Shown here piece after piece: positions 24,373 to 32,871 of a stretch of 64,000 nucleotides of DNA (positions are counted from its first letter, which is position 1; each line of letters begins with the position of its first letter). Location of the stretch: contig DATJGF010000075.1 in the NCBI GenBank assembly GCA_035495315.1, forward strand, positions 1 through 64,000, written 5' to 3'. The stretch comes from DATJGF01 sp035495315. Lineage in GTDB: Bacteria > Verrucomicrobiota > Verrucomicrobiia > Limisphaerales > UBA8199. The notes under the pieces are model-generated. The model did not search any database and was not told the origin of the DNA. It saw nothing but the letters and a program-made list of their open reading frames with translations. Position numbers and translations under genes: made by a program.

Positions 24373-25488
24373 TTAACGGGTTTTGGGCTTGTTCGGCCCT
24401 TTGAACCAGAGATCGATGGGGCGCTTGACGCCTTTTGGCCGGAACGGCAACTTCACGAGCGCGCCCTGGCCCGCGGATTGGTAACCGGCGTAAAGGACTT
24501 CCTGGACAAAACGGCCGTCCTCGCCGGTCGCTTGCGGTGAATCTTTGCCGCGGACGCAACGGGCAAAGTGATGCATCTCCTGCGGAAAACCGTAGTTCCA
24601 TAACTCCTCGAACACGGGCCAGCTCCAACCTTTTGTGGTCGGTGCCTTCTCAACCGCATAGCCGTAGCCATATTCGCTGTAGGTGGGCAGCGCGTTACCC
24701 ATGTGCAAATCCGCATAGGTAAGGCCGCCTTCACCGTAGACTTCGATGCGGTCTTCCATCCCGCCACGTCGAGCCCAGCTATCCTCGACGACGCCTTTGG
24801 CGCCATTCTCAAAATCGAGTATGCAGAGGCATTCGTCATCTCCCTTGGTCTTGTCCGCATGCACATAGGTCCCCATGTGACACAGGACGCTCTTGAGCTT
24901 GGGCCGCCCCAGAAACCACCAGCAAAAGGCAATGCCGTGACAGCCCATATCCATAAACACGCCGCCGCCGGAGCGTGTGACATCCCAAAACCACGGCGCG
25001 TGAGGTCCGGAATGTTTCTCGGTTTGCTTCACTAAATAGACTTTTCCAAAGGCACCCTCGTCGGCCATTTGTTTGGCCTTCACATATTTCGGAGTGAAGT
25101 AAAGCTCCTCGGCGTACATGAGGAGGACGCCTTGCCTCTTGCAGGTGGCGATCATCAGGTCAGCCTCCTCGAGCGTCATGCAGAGGGGTTTTTCGCACAC
25201 GACGTGTTTGCCGACCTTGGCAGCGTCTATGGTCATTTGGGCGTGCAAAGTATTCGGCGCGGCGATCGTCACCATCTCGATATCGGGTTCGGCTAACATT
25301 TGCCGATAATCGGTGAAAACGCGCGGGATTTTATGCTTTTTGGCGAAGCGTTCGGCGTTGCCTGGAGTGGGGGAAGCAACGGCAACGACCTCCGCTTCAT
25401 CCGGCATGATGCGGAAGGAATCCGCGTGAATATCCGCCTCGAATTGAGAGCCGATGATCCCGACTTTAACTCGTCCTTTGTTGGCCAT
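24373..25488 (-). CDS. Gfo/Idh/MocA-family oxidoreductase
   Basis: NAD(P)-dependent sugar dehydrogenase family. The N-terminal Rossmann fold begins VKVGIIGSQFEADIHADSF. VVCEKPLCMTLEEAD is the family's EKP motif with the catalytic lysine, and a conserved H-containing stretch, FWDVTRSGGGVFMDMGCHG, follows. The length is 371 residues. ATG 25488 (MANKGRVKVGIIG) is preceded by a purine-rich AGAGGG, and an upstream ATG adds 30 non-conserved residues. These enzymes oxidise or reduce sugars such as inositol or keto-glucosides. The partner genes nearby fit 3-keto-sugar chemistry. Confidence 0.92.
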   Translation of the reverse strand: MANKGRVKVGIIGSQFEADIHADSFRIMPDEAEVVAVASPTPGNAERFAKKHKIPRVFTDYRQMLAEPDIEMVTIAAPNTLHAQMTIDAAKVGKHVVCEKPLCMTLEEADLMIATCKRQGVLLMYAEELYFTPKYVKAKQMADEGAFGKVYLVKQTEKHSGPHAPWFWDVTRSGGGVFMDMGCHGIAFCWWFLGRPKLKSVLCHMGTYVHADKTKGDDECLCILDFENGAKGVVEDSWARRGGMEDRIEVYGEGGLTYADLHMGNALPTYSEYGYGYAVEKAPTTKGWSWPVFEELWNYGFPQEMHHFARCVRGKDSPQATGEDGRFVQEVLYAGYQSAGQGALVKLPFRPKGVKRPIDLWFKGPNKPKTR

Positions 25489-25578
25489 AGGTTGCCCTCT
25501 CTGATAACCGGTTTGGGGACCAGACACAATCCGTTTTGCAGTCTCGGAGAATACCTTTCCATGAACCGTGGACTGCAT

Positions 25579-25666
25579 CGTCCTCGTGCTCGTCGTCGTC
25601 GTCCCTCGTCCTCGAAAAATCCAGGAAAGATCAAGGGCGATGAGGAACGAGAACGAGGGCCGAGGG
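25579..25666. repeat. Low-complexity palindromic CGTCCTCG / CGAGGAACG array
   Basis: A run of CGTCCTCGTG and GTCGTCGTC units (about 25579-25614) faces GAGGAACGAGAACGAGGG (about 25641-25658), so the block can fold back on itself. It lies between two minus-strand genes and resembles in design the GGATTA array after lysS. Confidence 0.6.
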
Positions 25667-25757
25667 AATGCGCGGGTTTATGGGTTCAATGCGCGAAGGC
25701 ACCTCCTAAAGCAGAGGGGCTGTGCCAGGCGCCGGGGGAAGGACGGACTGTTCCGTC

Positions 25758-27200
25758 TTATTCAAACGACCAGTAGTGGACCGCATAAGGCTCGAAGCGC
25801 AGCTTCAGCGACTGGTCGCCTTTACTCAGGTTGGCGAATGGATCGGGCCTAAGCCGGGCGTTTTCATCGCTGCTCGATGCGGCGGCATCCAGCATGATGT
25901 GCCGGTAGCGCCTGTTTCGCTCGAACCCTTTTAAGGAAAGTTCAACATCTACGGCACTCCCAGAGAAGTTCCAAAGCACCAGATTTTCCATGCGCAACTG
26001 AGGGTCGTGACTGGCGAAGCCGTGGACGGAAGAGGTATCGCTAGTCAGTCGCAGTTTTTCGCCTCGTAAGCGAGAGAGCAGCTTAAAAGCGAAATAGGCA
26101 GGGCGGATTTGATTTTGATAATCGAACAAACCGTCAAATTGAGGCATGCGATTCCACCAGCGAGTCATGAAAGCGGTTCCCTGCTCGGACATAAACGGGG
26201 CAAACTGATCGAAGGAAACATACCAGTCGCGGATGTGATAATAGCAGGAGTAATCCAGTCCGGCCTCTTTCATTTGCCAGATCGCCTCGGCGAGATAGCA
26301 CGGCTGAAAACGCGGGTCGAGCGGCGGGTTGGTTAGATCCATGTTCCACTCGTCCAGGAAAGTTTCGGGTTTCAATTGGGGATATTCTTGCAACAAACCA
26401 CGAACGTACTCGATTGTGCCGCGGACGGCTTTGGGGTCGCTGCTGTAAATATGCCAGGAGACGAAATGCAGCGGAGTTCCGTTGGTTTGGCAGTAACTCA
26501 ATAAGGCGGGCAGGATCGGGGAGTGGCATGAGGCCAACGCCGGGCCCCCTACGCGCGCCTCGGGGTCTGCGCGCAAGATTGCACTGACGGTGTGCTGGTA
26601 GTAACGAGTATAATTCTCAGGTTTGAAACGATACGGGCAGCCGCCGTCTTCGCCAATATCCGGTTCGTTGGCAATTTCCCAATACCGAATACCGGCTCGC
26701 AGGTCCCGGTAATGTTTAACCAGCTCGAAAATCAGCCGTTCCCAATCGTCGTAATTAGTTGGTTCAACGATGTCCTGATTGATTTGGGGGAAAAACAGGC
26801 GTGGCTTAAAGCAGATGCACATGAGCGGGCTGGCCCCGGTTTGTCGAATTGTATCGACCGACTTATCTAGTGTCTGAAAGTGATAATCGTTAGGACTGGG
26901 CAGCAAGTTGAAATACTCTTGAACGAAAAGCCGAATGATTTTGGGATGCAATGCGGCTATTTCGGAGACCCGATTACTCCACATCGGTTGGTCGGACAAG
27001 CCTCCCTGGCCAAGGGCCATGCGATCAATGTCCAAATCACCCAGTTTCTCGGAAAATACGACTTCGACATGAACGATTTGGCTGTAACCGTTATTCGAAA
27101 AGCATAGCAGTAATGCAGCGAGCAACATCAGCAAGGCCGTGGAGCGCCTTCCGCCTCGCGATGTAGCGACAGGCGTCTCGCCTGCCGTAAAGGGCGGCAT
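25758..27200 (-). CDS. Secreted GH39-like glycoside hydrolase
   Basis: A clan GH-A type beta/alpha barrel. IRYWEIANEPD carries the acid/base Glu179 and ETFLDEWNM the nucleophile Glu284, numbered from ATG 27200. GH39 members are beta-xylosidases and related enzymes; the substrate here is unknown. A hydrophobic core, ALLMLLAALLLCFSNNGYS, forms the signal peptide. The start is uncertain. ATG 27128 gives a leader without positive charge; ATG 27200 includes the RGGRR n-region but lies inside REP-like repeats; ATG 27338 would translate even more repeat. The preceding repeat therefore seems to supply part of the coding leader. The likely site of action is periplasm or outside. Confidence 0.8.
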   Translation of the reverse strand: MPPFTAGETPVATSRGGRRSTALLMLLAALLLCFSNNGYSQIVHVEVVFSEKLGDLDIDRMALGQGGLSDQPMWSNRVSEIAALHPKIIRLFVQEYFNLLPSPNDYHFQTLDKSVDTIRQTGASPLMCICFKPRLFFPQINQDIVEPTNYDDWERLIFELVKHYRDLRAGIRYWEIANEPDIGEDGGCPYRFKPENYTRYYQHTVSAILRADPEARVGGPALASCHSPILPALLSYCQTNGTPLHFVSWHIYSSDPKAVRGTIEYVRGLLQEYPQLKPETFLDEWNMDLTNPPLDPRFQPCYLAEAIWQMKEAGLDYSCYYHIRDWYVSFDQFAPFMSEQGTAFMTRWWNRMPQFDGLFDYQNQIRPAYFAFKLLSRLRGEKLRLTSDTSSVHGFASHDPQLRMENLVLWNFSGSAVDVELSLKGFERNRRYRHIMLDAAASSSDENARLRPDPFANLSKGDQSLKLRFEPYAVHYWSFE

Positions 27201-27300
27201 CTTGCCGCCCGGTTTTGTGCCGTAGCCGTTCCGCCGAGGCGACCCACCGGGCGGGACGCCCGGTTCTACGGCAGGCGAGACGCCTGCCGCTACGAAGGAG
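27160..27300. repeat. Cluster of REP-like palindromes at the GH39 gene start
   Basis: Three hairpin units: GCGACAGGCGTCTCGCCTGCCG (about 27167), GGGCGGCAAGATGCCGCC read on the minus strand (about 27189), and CCGGGCGGGACGCCCGG followed by GGCAGGCGAGACGCCTGCCG near 27257-27292. The family is shared with 19.3-19.5 kb and 22.6 kb. The block overlaps the probable signal-peptide coding region of the GH39-like gene. Confidence 0.8.
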
Positions 27301-27310
27301 GAGGTCCTCA

Positions 27311-28204
27311 TCACAGGAGGCCCTGGTATGCCAACCACAACGCGCGATAATATTTCATCACGCGAATTGGATCGGTGCTGGCCGGAATCTCTGCTAGACA
27401 GAAGCCACGAAACGGAATTTGATTGAGGCCATTTAACAGTTTCCTAAAAGGGTACTCCTGCTGAAACAAGTCGGTCATGTGCACCGAAAGAATTTTGTTC
27501 TTCAGCAGGTCGAAATTATGATCCCAACCCTCACCGTCGAGATCGGTCGCATTGCAATTCCAACAGGCCCCGACGTTGGGATGATTTGCAGTATCCAGGA
27601 TGGTGCGGATATGAGGCGGGAACGAACTGCCCGGGCCATGCACCTCGAGTCGGATCACCTGGCCGTGAACCCGTGCAAAATCACCGAGTTCGCGTAACGC
27701 ATGGCCGATTTGTTCGAGGGTTTTCTCGATGGGAACTTCTTTCGGCAAACCGTTGGGACGAACTTTCACGCCGGTGGCGCCGACATCCTGGGCCAGGATG
27801 ATGTACTCCTTGGTGGCTTCGATATCCTTGCGCAACTTGGCTTGGTCCGGCGTGTGATAATCAAAAATGCTGCCCAGGCCCATCAATTGAACCTTGGAAT
27901 CGGCGAATCGTTTTTTGACTTCCTTGCGCTCTTCCTTGGATAAATTGACTTCCACCTTGTGCGCATGAGTCGTGCGCAATTCGACGCCCTCGAATCTGGT
28001 CGCCTCGCAATTCTTGATGATGGTCGCGATGTCCCAGTCTTGCGCCAGATTATAGGTGACGAGTCCAAGGTGCATGGTGGGAGTTCCACGCTGGAAACTG
28101 CCGCCTTTTGCATCCTCGGCGCTGTTTGACACCTCCACCTGCAGGCCCAGGGCACCGATTCCGAATCCCGCAGCCGTGAGGAACCGCCGGCGATCGATTT
28201 TCAT
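27311..28204 (-). CDS. Tat-exported sugar isomerase/epimerase-like TIM barrel
   Basis: A twin-arginine signal (KIDRRRFLTAAGFGIGALG) opens a 297-residue protein of the xylose-isomerase-like TIM-barrel family (AP endonuclease 2 superfamily). Visible family features are FEGVELRTTHAH, GATGVKVRPNG, IRLEVHG and LSVHMTDL, with Glu/His/Asp metal ligands. Such proteins isomerise or epimerise sugars or hydroxypyruvate-type compounds. ATG 28204 is chosen because it directly starts the Tat signal; in-frame ATGs upstream add unrelated sequence. It lies about 140 bp from the divergent acyltransferase gene and belongs with the carbohydrate genes downstream. Confidence 0.88.
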   Translation of the reverse strand: MKIDRRRFLTAAGFGIGALGLQVEVSNSAEDAKGGSFQRGTPTMHLGLVTYNLAQDWDIATIIKNCEATRFEGVELRTTHAHKVEVNLSKEERKEVKKRFADSKVQLMGLGSIFDYHTPDQAKLRKDIEATKEYIILAQDVGATGVKVRPNGLPKEVPIEKTLEQIGHALRELGDFARVHGQVIRLEVHGPGSSFPPHIRTILDTANHPNVGACWNCNATDLDGEGWDHNFDLLKNKILSVHMTDLFQQEYPFRKLLNGLNQIPFRGFCLAEIPASTDPIRVMKYYRALWLAYQGLL

Positions 28205-28342
28205 GGCGCAGCTTGTAACAAAAGCGCGGCGCCATTCAATGTCTTTTCCGCGGCGTTCATTCCCTTTTAACTGCGGTTCGTGACAAATCACTGGTCCAGG
28301 TTGCGTGATTTGTGGCTTTGTTGTGCCGCAAAACGCATTCTT

Positions 28343-29551
28343 ATGAAACGACGTTATGACCTCGATTGGCTCCGGGTTCTGGTTATCCTTACCGTCTTTA
28401 TTTTTCATTGCGGACGGTTTTTCGATACTGGCGGGTGGCATGTAAAAAATCCTACGCGCCACGAGGCGGTGCAGGTCTGGACCACCTTTCTGGCTTGCTG
28501 GATGATGCCAATCATTTTCGTTATCTCCGGTGCCAGCACGTTCTACGCGTTAGGCTCCCGTACGGTCGGAAAATTCGTCAGGGACCGCGCCGCTCGTTTG
28601 TTGGTCCCGCTGGCAGTTGGGTGTTTCACGCACATAGCACTCCAGGTCTATTTCGAGCGGGTGAGTTTTTCCGGTTTCAAGGGTTCGTTTTTCGATTTCT
28701 ATCCGCAATATTTCAAGGGGTTTTACGGATTTGGCGGAAATTTTGCCTGGATGGGTTTGCACCTCTGGTATTTGGAAGCCCTGTTTCTGGTTAGTATGCT
28801 TTGTCTCCCCTTGCTGCTGTTCCTGCAGGGACAAGCCGGGGAGAAAACTATCAATGCCATCAATCATTTCGGATCAAAGTCCGGTGCGATTTATTTGCTG
28901 GCATTGGCACCGATGGCACTGATGGCTTTACTTAATCCCAACTCACAGTGGGGCCAGCGCAGTTACGGGGGCTGGCCGTTGATCATATATGTGTTCTACT
29001 TCATGTACGGTTTCCTTATCGTCGGCTGCGAGCAGGTGGAAAAACGAATCGAAAGGCTGCGCTGGGTGTCATTGAGCAGCGCGCTGGGCATTTTCCTGGC
29101 GCTTCTGGTGCTTTGGAAATCCGCCGGAGACCCGAAGTTTGGAACGCCCCGATATGCCTTTCTATTGTCACTCTTCGCGCTGAGTTCCTGGTGTTTTATT
29201 CTCGGATTTCTGGGTCTGTGCAAGCGATACCTCAGTTTTACGACAAGCTTTGTGAAGTACAGCAACGAAGCCGTTTTGCCCTTTTACGTTCTTCACCAAA
29301 CCATCATTCTGGTCGTTGGTTTTTTTGTCGTGCGCTGGCTCATTCCTGATATTCTTAAATTCGTCGTCATCAGCGCCGTTTCGTTTGTGTTGATCGTCGC
29401 AACTTACGAATTTGCGATCCGTCGAAACAACTGGCTCCGTTTTCTGTTCGGAATGAAAGCAAGGATGCTGGGCCCATCATTAGAAACGCCCGCCTCTACG
29501 CGGTTGAGTTCGCCGTGTTCGCAACTTCAAGAGATTCCAGGAGGCCGGTGA
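28343..29551 (+). CDS. Acyltransferase family 3 membrane protein
   Basis: A 402-residue polytopic protein with about ten hydrophobic segments. The N-terminus, YDLDWLRVLVILTVFIFHCG, carries the conserved Arg and His of acyltransferase-3 (OatA/OafA/NolL-like) proteins. These transfer acyl groups to cell-surface sugars or lipids across the membrane. The start ATG 28343 is set by MKRRYDLDWLR. The next gene, a histidine kinase, begins 19 bp after the stop, suggesting one transcript. No extra periplasmic SGNH domain is fused here. Confidence 0.88.
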   Translation: MKRRYDLDWLRVLVILTVFIFHCGRFFDTGGWHVKNPTRHEAVQVWTTFLACWMMPIIFVISGASTFYALGSRTVGKFVRDRAARLLVPLAVGCFTHIALQVYFERVSFSGFKGSFFDFYPQYFKGFYGFGGNFAWMGLHLWYLEALFLVSMLCLPLLLFLQGQAGEKTINAINHFGSKSGAIYLLALAPMALMALLNPNSQWGQRSYGGWPLIIYVFYFMYGFLIVGCEQVEKRIERLRWVSLSSALGIFLALLVLWKSAGDPKFGTPRYAFLLSLFALSSWCFILGFLGLCKRYLSFTTSFVKYSNEAVLPFYVLHQTIILVVGFFVVRWLIPDILKFVVISAVSFVLIVATYEFAIRRNNWLRFLFGMKARMLGPSLETPASTRLSSPCSQLQEIPGGR

Positions 29552-29570
29552 AATAAAAGCCTGAGCGGTG

Positions 29571-30788
29571 ATGAATGCTTATAGCGCGAAGTCTGACAGT
29601 GAGCGGCTGGAGACAACGCCATCGCTTCCGGGGCGTCCCGCTGCGTCGTCGGGTGCAGAACGTCGCTATTGGATTCAGCTTTCGGACATCAATTGGTGGA
29701 TTGTCCTTTTTGTCTACACGATCGGCGCGGTTTTAACCGCAGGGACAGTGTACACCTCGGGGCTGGCACAAGGCAGCAACATGCCCTACGGCTATCCTCT
29801 GCTTTGGGAGTTCACGGGACATTATACGATATTTGCGCTCGTCCCGCTAATGGTGCTGGGGTTTAGCCGGCTGCCCATCCGGCGTCAAAATTGGTACTGG
29901 ACCGTTCCTGCGCACCTGCTGATCTCGGTGATTTTTGGCGTCATCCATACGCTGTTGATGTTGCTTACTCGCCGTGGCGTTTACTCGTTGTTGGGGCTGG
30001 GTGTCTATGACTACGGGCAGATGGGCTACCGGTTCCTGATGGAATACCATAAACAGTTCATCCATTACTGGCTGGTTTACGCGGTTTTGCGGGTCATGGC
30101 ACATTATCGTGAAAGCCGGGAACAGGAGCGGCGAGCAGCGGCCCTCGAGCTGAAAACGTCAGAATTGCAGCGTGAACTTGCCCAGGTACAGTTGCAGGCG
30201 TTGCGTTCACAACTCAATCCGCATTTCCTGTTTAATACGCTCAATATGGTGTCTTCGGTGATGTATGAAGACGTCGATCGCGCGGATCATATGCTCTCGG
30301 CGCTAAGCCGGATGCTGCGCATGAGTTTGGAGAAAGACCTGGCGACGAGTGTCAGCCTGCGCCGGGAACTGGAGTTCGTCCGCTGTGCGATGGAACTGAT
30401 CAAAGCACGATTTGGCGAGCGAGTTTTATTTGATATTGAGTGTTCGAACGCGGACGAGGACGTTATGGTCCCGAGCCTGATCTTGCATACATTGATCGAG
30501 AATGCGATCAAGCATCATGATCTGGAACGAGAACCGGTGATTCGGGTCCAGGCGCGGATTGTGAGGAAGGAGTCGATGCTGACGCTGGACGTGTTGGATA
30601 ATGGGCCGGGTATTGAGGATGTGAGCAGCGCGATGAATAGCGGCGTGGGCCTCAGCAACACCCGTCAGCGTTTGCACGCGCTGTATGGCGAGGAGTACCA
30701 GTTCGAAATCAAGAACCGGCCTGAAGGGGGATTGCATGTGCATTTGGGCATTCCTTTGACCGCGGAGCCACCGCTCGTCGCACTATGA
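29571..30788 (+). CDS. LytS/YehU-type sensor histidine kinase
   Basis: Four or so transmembrane helices (about residues 40-175) are followed by a short coiled coil and the His_kinase domain. The motif ALRSQLNPHFLFNTLNMV contains the phosphoaccessible histidine. HTLIENAIKH is the N-box and LDNGPGIED the G-box of the ATPase. The 405-residue length fits the family. The stop codon overlaps the start of the LytTR regulator by ATGA, so the two form a two-component pair. The sensed signal is unknown. Confidence 0.93.
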   Translation: MNAYSAKSDSERLETTPSLPGRPAASSGAERRYWIQLSDINWWIVLFVYTIGAVLTAGTVYTSGLAQGSNMPYGYPLLWEFTGHYTIFALVPLMVLGFSRLPIRRQNWYWTVPAHLLISVIFGVIHTLLMLLTRRGVYSLLGLGVYDYGQMGYRFLMEYHKQFIHYWLVYAVLRVMAHYRESREQERRAAALELKTSELQRELAQVQLQALRSQLNPHFLFNTLNMVSSVMYEDVDRADHMLSALSRMLRMSLEKDLATSVSLRRELEFVRCAMELIKARFGERVLFDIECSNADEDVMVPSLILHTLIENAIKHHDLEREPVIRVQARIVRKESMLTLDVLDNGPGIEDVSSAMNSGVGLSNTRQRLHALYGEEYQFEIKNRPEGGLHVHLGIPLTAEPPLVAL

Positions 30789-31552
30789 TCGTCCGCGCCT
30801 TGATTGCCGATGACGAACCGCCGGCGCGAAGCAAAGTTCGCAAATTCCTCCAGGCGCGCAACGACATCGAGGTAGTCGCCGAAACAGGTGACGGCATCGA
30901 GACTATTGAGAAAACGCTTGAACTGCGCCCGGACCTGTTGCTGTTGGATATTCAGATGCCACGGGGAGACGGCTTCGACGTGTTGCGAGAGGTTTATCGT
31001 CAGGAGAAACCGATAGTCATCTTCACGACTGCCTACGACGAATACGCGATTCGGGCGTTCGAAGTCGAAGCGCTCGACTACCTGCTAAAACCATTCACGT
31101 CAGAGCGCTTGAATGCGGCGGTCGACCGGGCTATCCGAAGTCTCGAAAAAGGCAAGGAATCGACGGAGCAAGTCGCCCGGTTGTTGGACGGTTTGCGCGC
31201 CAGTAATCGGATCCAACGGCTCCTCGTGCGCGCCGACGGACGCATTTTTTTCGTGAAAACATCTGACATTGAATGGATCGAAGCGGAGGAAAAGTATGTC
31301 TTCCTGCACACCCGTTCGCAGCGGCATATGATCCGGCAGTCGATTTCCGCCTTGGAAGCTCAGCTGGCGCCGGCCTCGTTCGTGCGCATCCATCGTTGCC
31401 ATTTGATTAACCTGGAGGCGCTGCAGGAAATTGTGCCGTGGGCTCATGGCGACTACCTGGCGATATTGAAGTCCGGTGTGCGCTTAAACGTCGGTCGCAA
31501 CTTTAAGGACAACCTGCTGCGCTCAGTCGCTGGAGAGCAGCCCTCCGTTTAG
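30785..31552 (+). CDS. LytTR-family response regulator
   Basis: An N-terminal receiver domain (LIADDEPPARSKVRKFL; LLLLDIQMPRGDGF with phospho-acceptor Asp55; LLKPF with Lys102) joined to a C-terminal LytTR DNA-binding domain (about 145-250; IEWIEAEEKYVFLH, SFVRIHRCHLINL). Length 255 residues. It overlaps the histidine kinase gene by four bases and is its evident partner. Confidence 0.95.
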   Translation: MIVRALIADDEPPARSKVRKFLQARNDIEVVAETGDGIETIEKTLELRPDLLLLDIQMPRGDGFDVLREVYRQEKPIVIFTTAYDEYAIRAFEVEALDYLLKPFTSERLNAAVDRAIRSLEKGKESTEQVARLLDGLRASNRIQRLLVRADGRIFFVKTSDIEWIEAEEKYVFLHTRSQRHMIRQSISALEAQLAPASFVRIHRCHLINLEALQEIVPWAHGDYLAILKSGVRLNVGRNFKDNLLRSVAGEQPSV

Positions 31553-31569
31553 ATGATATTGAAACGTCG

Positions 31570-32304
31570 TTAGTTATTCTGCCACGTTTCCGAATGCGGG
31601 GCATTGTCATTATTCCAGCGTTTGCGTGCACGCTCACTCTTTTGCACCCAAACCAGGTGTTTGGCGTACTCTACATGACCGTCGCAGAAAACCGCATTCT
31701 CACCATTATTGTGTCGGGGAGCGAGCTCTGCCAGCAGGTTGATTGGGAAAAGGTCGTCCAGATCATTGTCAGCGCCTCCTAGCTTGGGTTTGCAATCGGC
31801 CACTTCGATCATGTCACTGGGCGTACGCACCTGGTTTTCAGGTAGATACCGCGGACGGCCCGTGTTCAACCCGCCATCCAGGCCCAGAGTGGCTTCGGCT
31901 GAGCTGGGATAGCGGCCGCTCCCAGCCATGTTATACCCGTAGCTTGAGTTTCGACGCGGCAGCGAAGCATTATTCGTCCATTTCGGGCCATCCTTGTTGG
32001 CGGGACAGCTGAAAACATCGCGATTATTGGCGACATAAGGTAGCAGGGTCGCATCCCAAAGTGAAAGCACCTGGCCGCGCGCTGCAGTGATCGCCGCGCA
32101 AACCGGGTATTTTTGAAATTCATCGGTGTACAGTTTTAGCGCCACTCCAAGTTGATGGAGGTTGCTTTTGCAGGCTGCCGATTGTCCTGCCGCTTTGGCT
32201 CGTGACAACCCTGGAAGCAAAAGCGCCGCCAGAATGGCTATGATGGCAATAACTACAAGCAGTTCGATCAGCGTAAATGCGAGCGAGCGGTTCGTCGTGG
32301 GCAT
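31570..32304 (-). CDS. Prepilin-like protein with type IV leader
   Basis: A short basic leader followed by FTLIELLVVIAIIAILAALL is a type IV prepilin/pseudopilin signal, cleaved before Phe by prepilin peptidase. The rest (244 residues in all) contains KLYTDEFQKYP and a late NNGENAVFCDGHVEYAKH segment typical of large verrucomicrobial/planctomycete pseudopilin-like families. These are usually very numerous in such genomes and have no assigned function. Confidence 0.9.
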   Translation of the reverse strand: MPTTNRSLAFTLIELLVVIAIIAILAALLLPGLSRAKAAGQSAACKSNLHQLGVALKLYTDEFQKYPVCAAITAARGQVLSLWDATLLPYVANNRDVFSCPANKDGPKWTNNASLPRRNSSYGYNMAGSGRYPSSAEATLGLDGGLNTGRPRYLPENQVRTPSDMIEVADCKPKLGGADNDLDDLFPINLLAELAPRHNNGENAVFCDGHVEYAKHLVWVQKSERARKRWNNDNAPHSETWQNN

Positions 32305-32414
32305 GCTTTAGCGTACCATTTGAAGACCAACCTGTAAAGTTGCCGCACTTCCTTGACTTGACTGGACCTCACCGGCAGCAGAGTATCCGCCAAAACACAA
32401 TTCTCTCTCAAACC

Positions 32415-32870
32415 ATGAAACAAATACTCTCGAGCGTTATTCTGGCGCTGGTTTTCTGCGGCTTTACGTCTTTGGCGGCTGAAGATTTGGCTTCCCTATC
32501 TGGTAAGTGGTCGGTCAAAAAAACCAATGATCAGGGCCAGAACTTCACGCAGACCATCGAGATCAAAAAAGACAAATTTGTATTCCAGATCATTGGCGCG
32601 GATGACAACGTCGTGATTTACGCTCAAGGTGACTTCAAACTGGAAAAGTTGGGTCCGTTCAGTTCGGCCAAGTTCTATCATATCCGCGGTGGTTCTTCGC
32701 CGGGCAATATGGAGGAGGTCGACGACGAATACGTTTCGATCTACATGTTGGACCAGGATACCTGGACGTTATCCACAAATTTCGACAAGCAGCGCGAGAA
32801 CCAAAAACCGGGCGTTGACGTTTACAGGCGAGTAAAGGCGCCTGCTGCGGCAACCCAGCCCTCCAAGTAA
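32415..32870 (+). CDS. Small exported lipocalin-like protein
   Basis: 151 residues. The signal peptide (ILSSVILALVFCGFTSLAA) leads into an all-beta domain starting with LSGKWSVKKTNDQG, a pattern of lipocalin-like ligand-binding barrels. No catalytic residues are evident. The stop is one base from the end of the convergent DUF5107 gene, so the two share their 3' ends. Confidence 0.7.
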   Translation: MKQILSSVILALVFCGFTSLAAEDLASLSGKWSVKKTNDQGQNFTQTIEIKKDKFVFQIIGADDNVVIYAQGDFKLEKLGPFSSAKFYHIRGGSSPGNMEEVDDEYVSIYMLDQDTWTLSTNFDKQRENQKPGVDVYRRVKAPAAATQPSK

Positions 32871-32871
32871 C

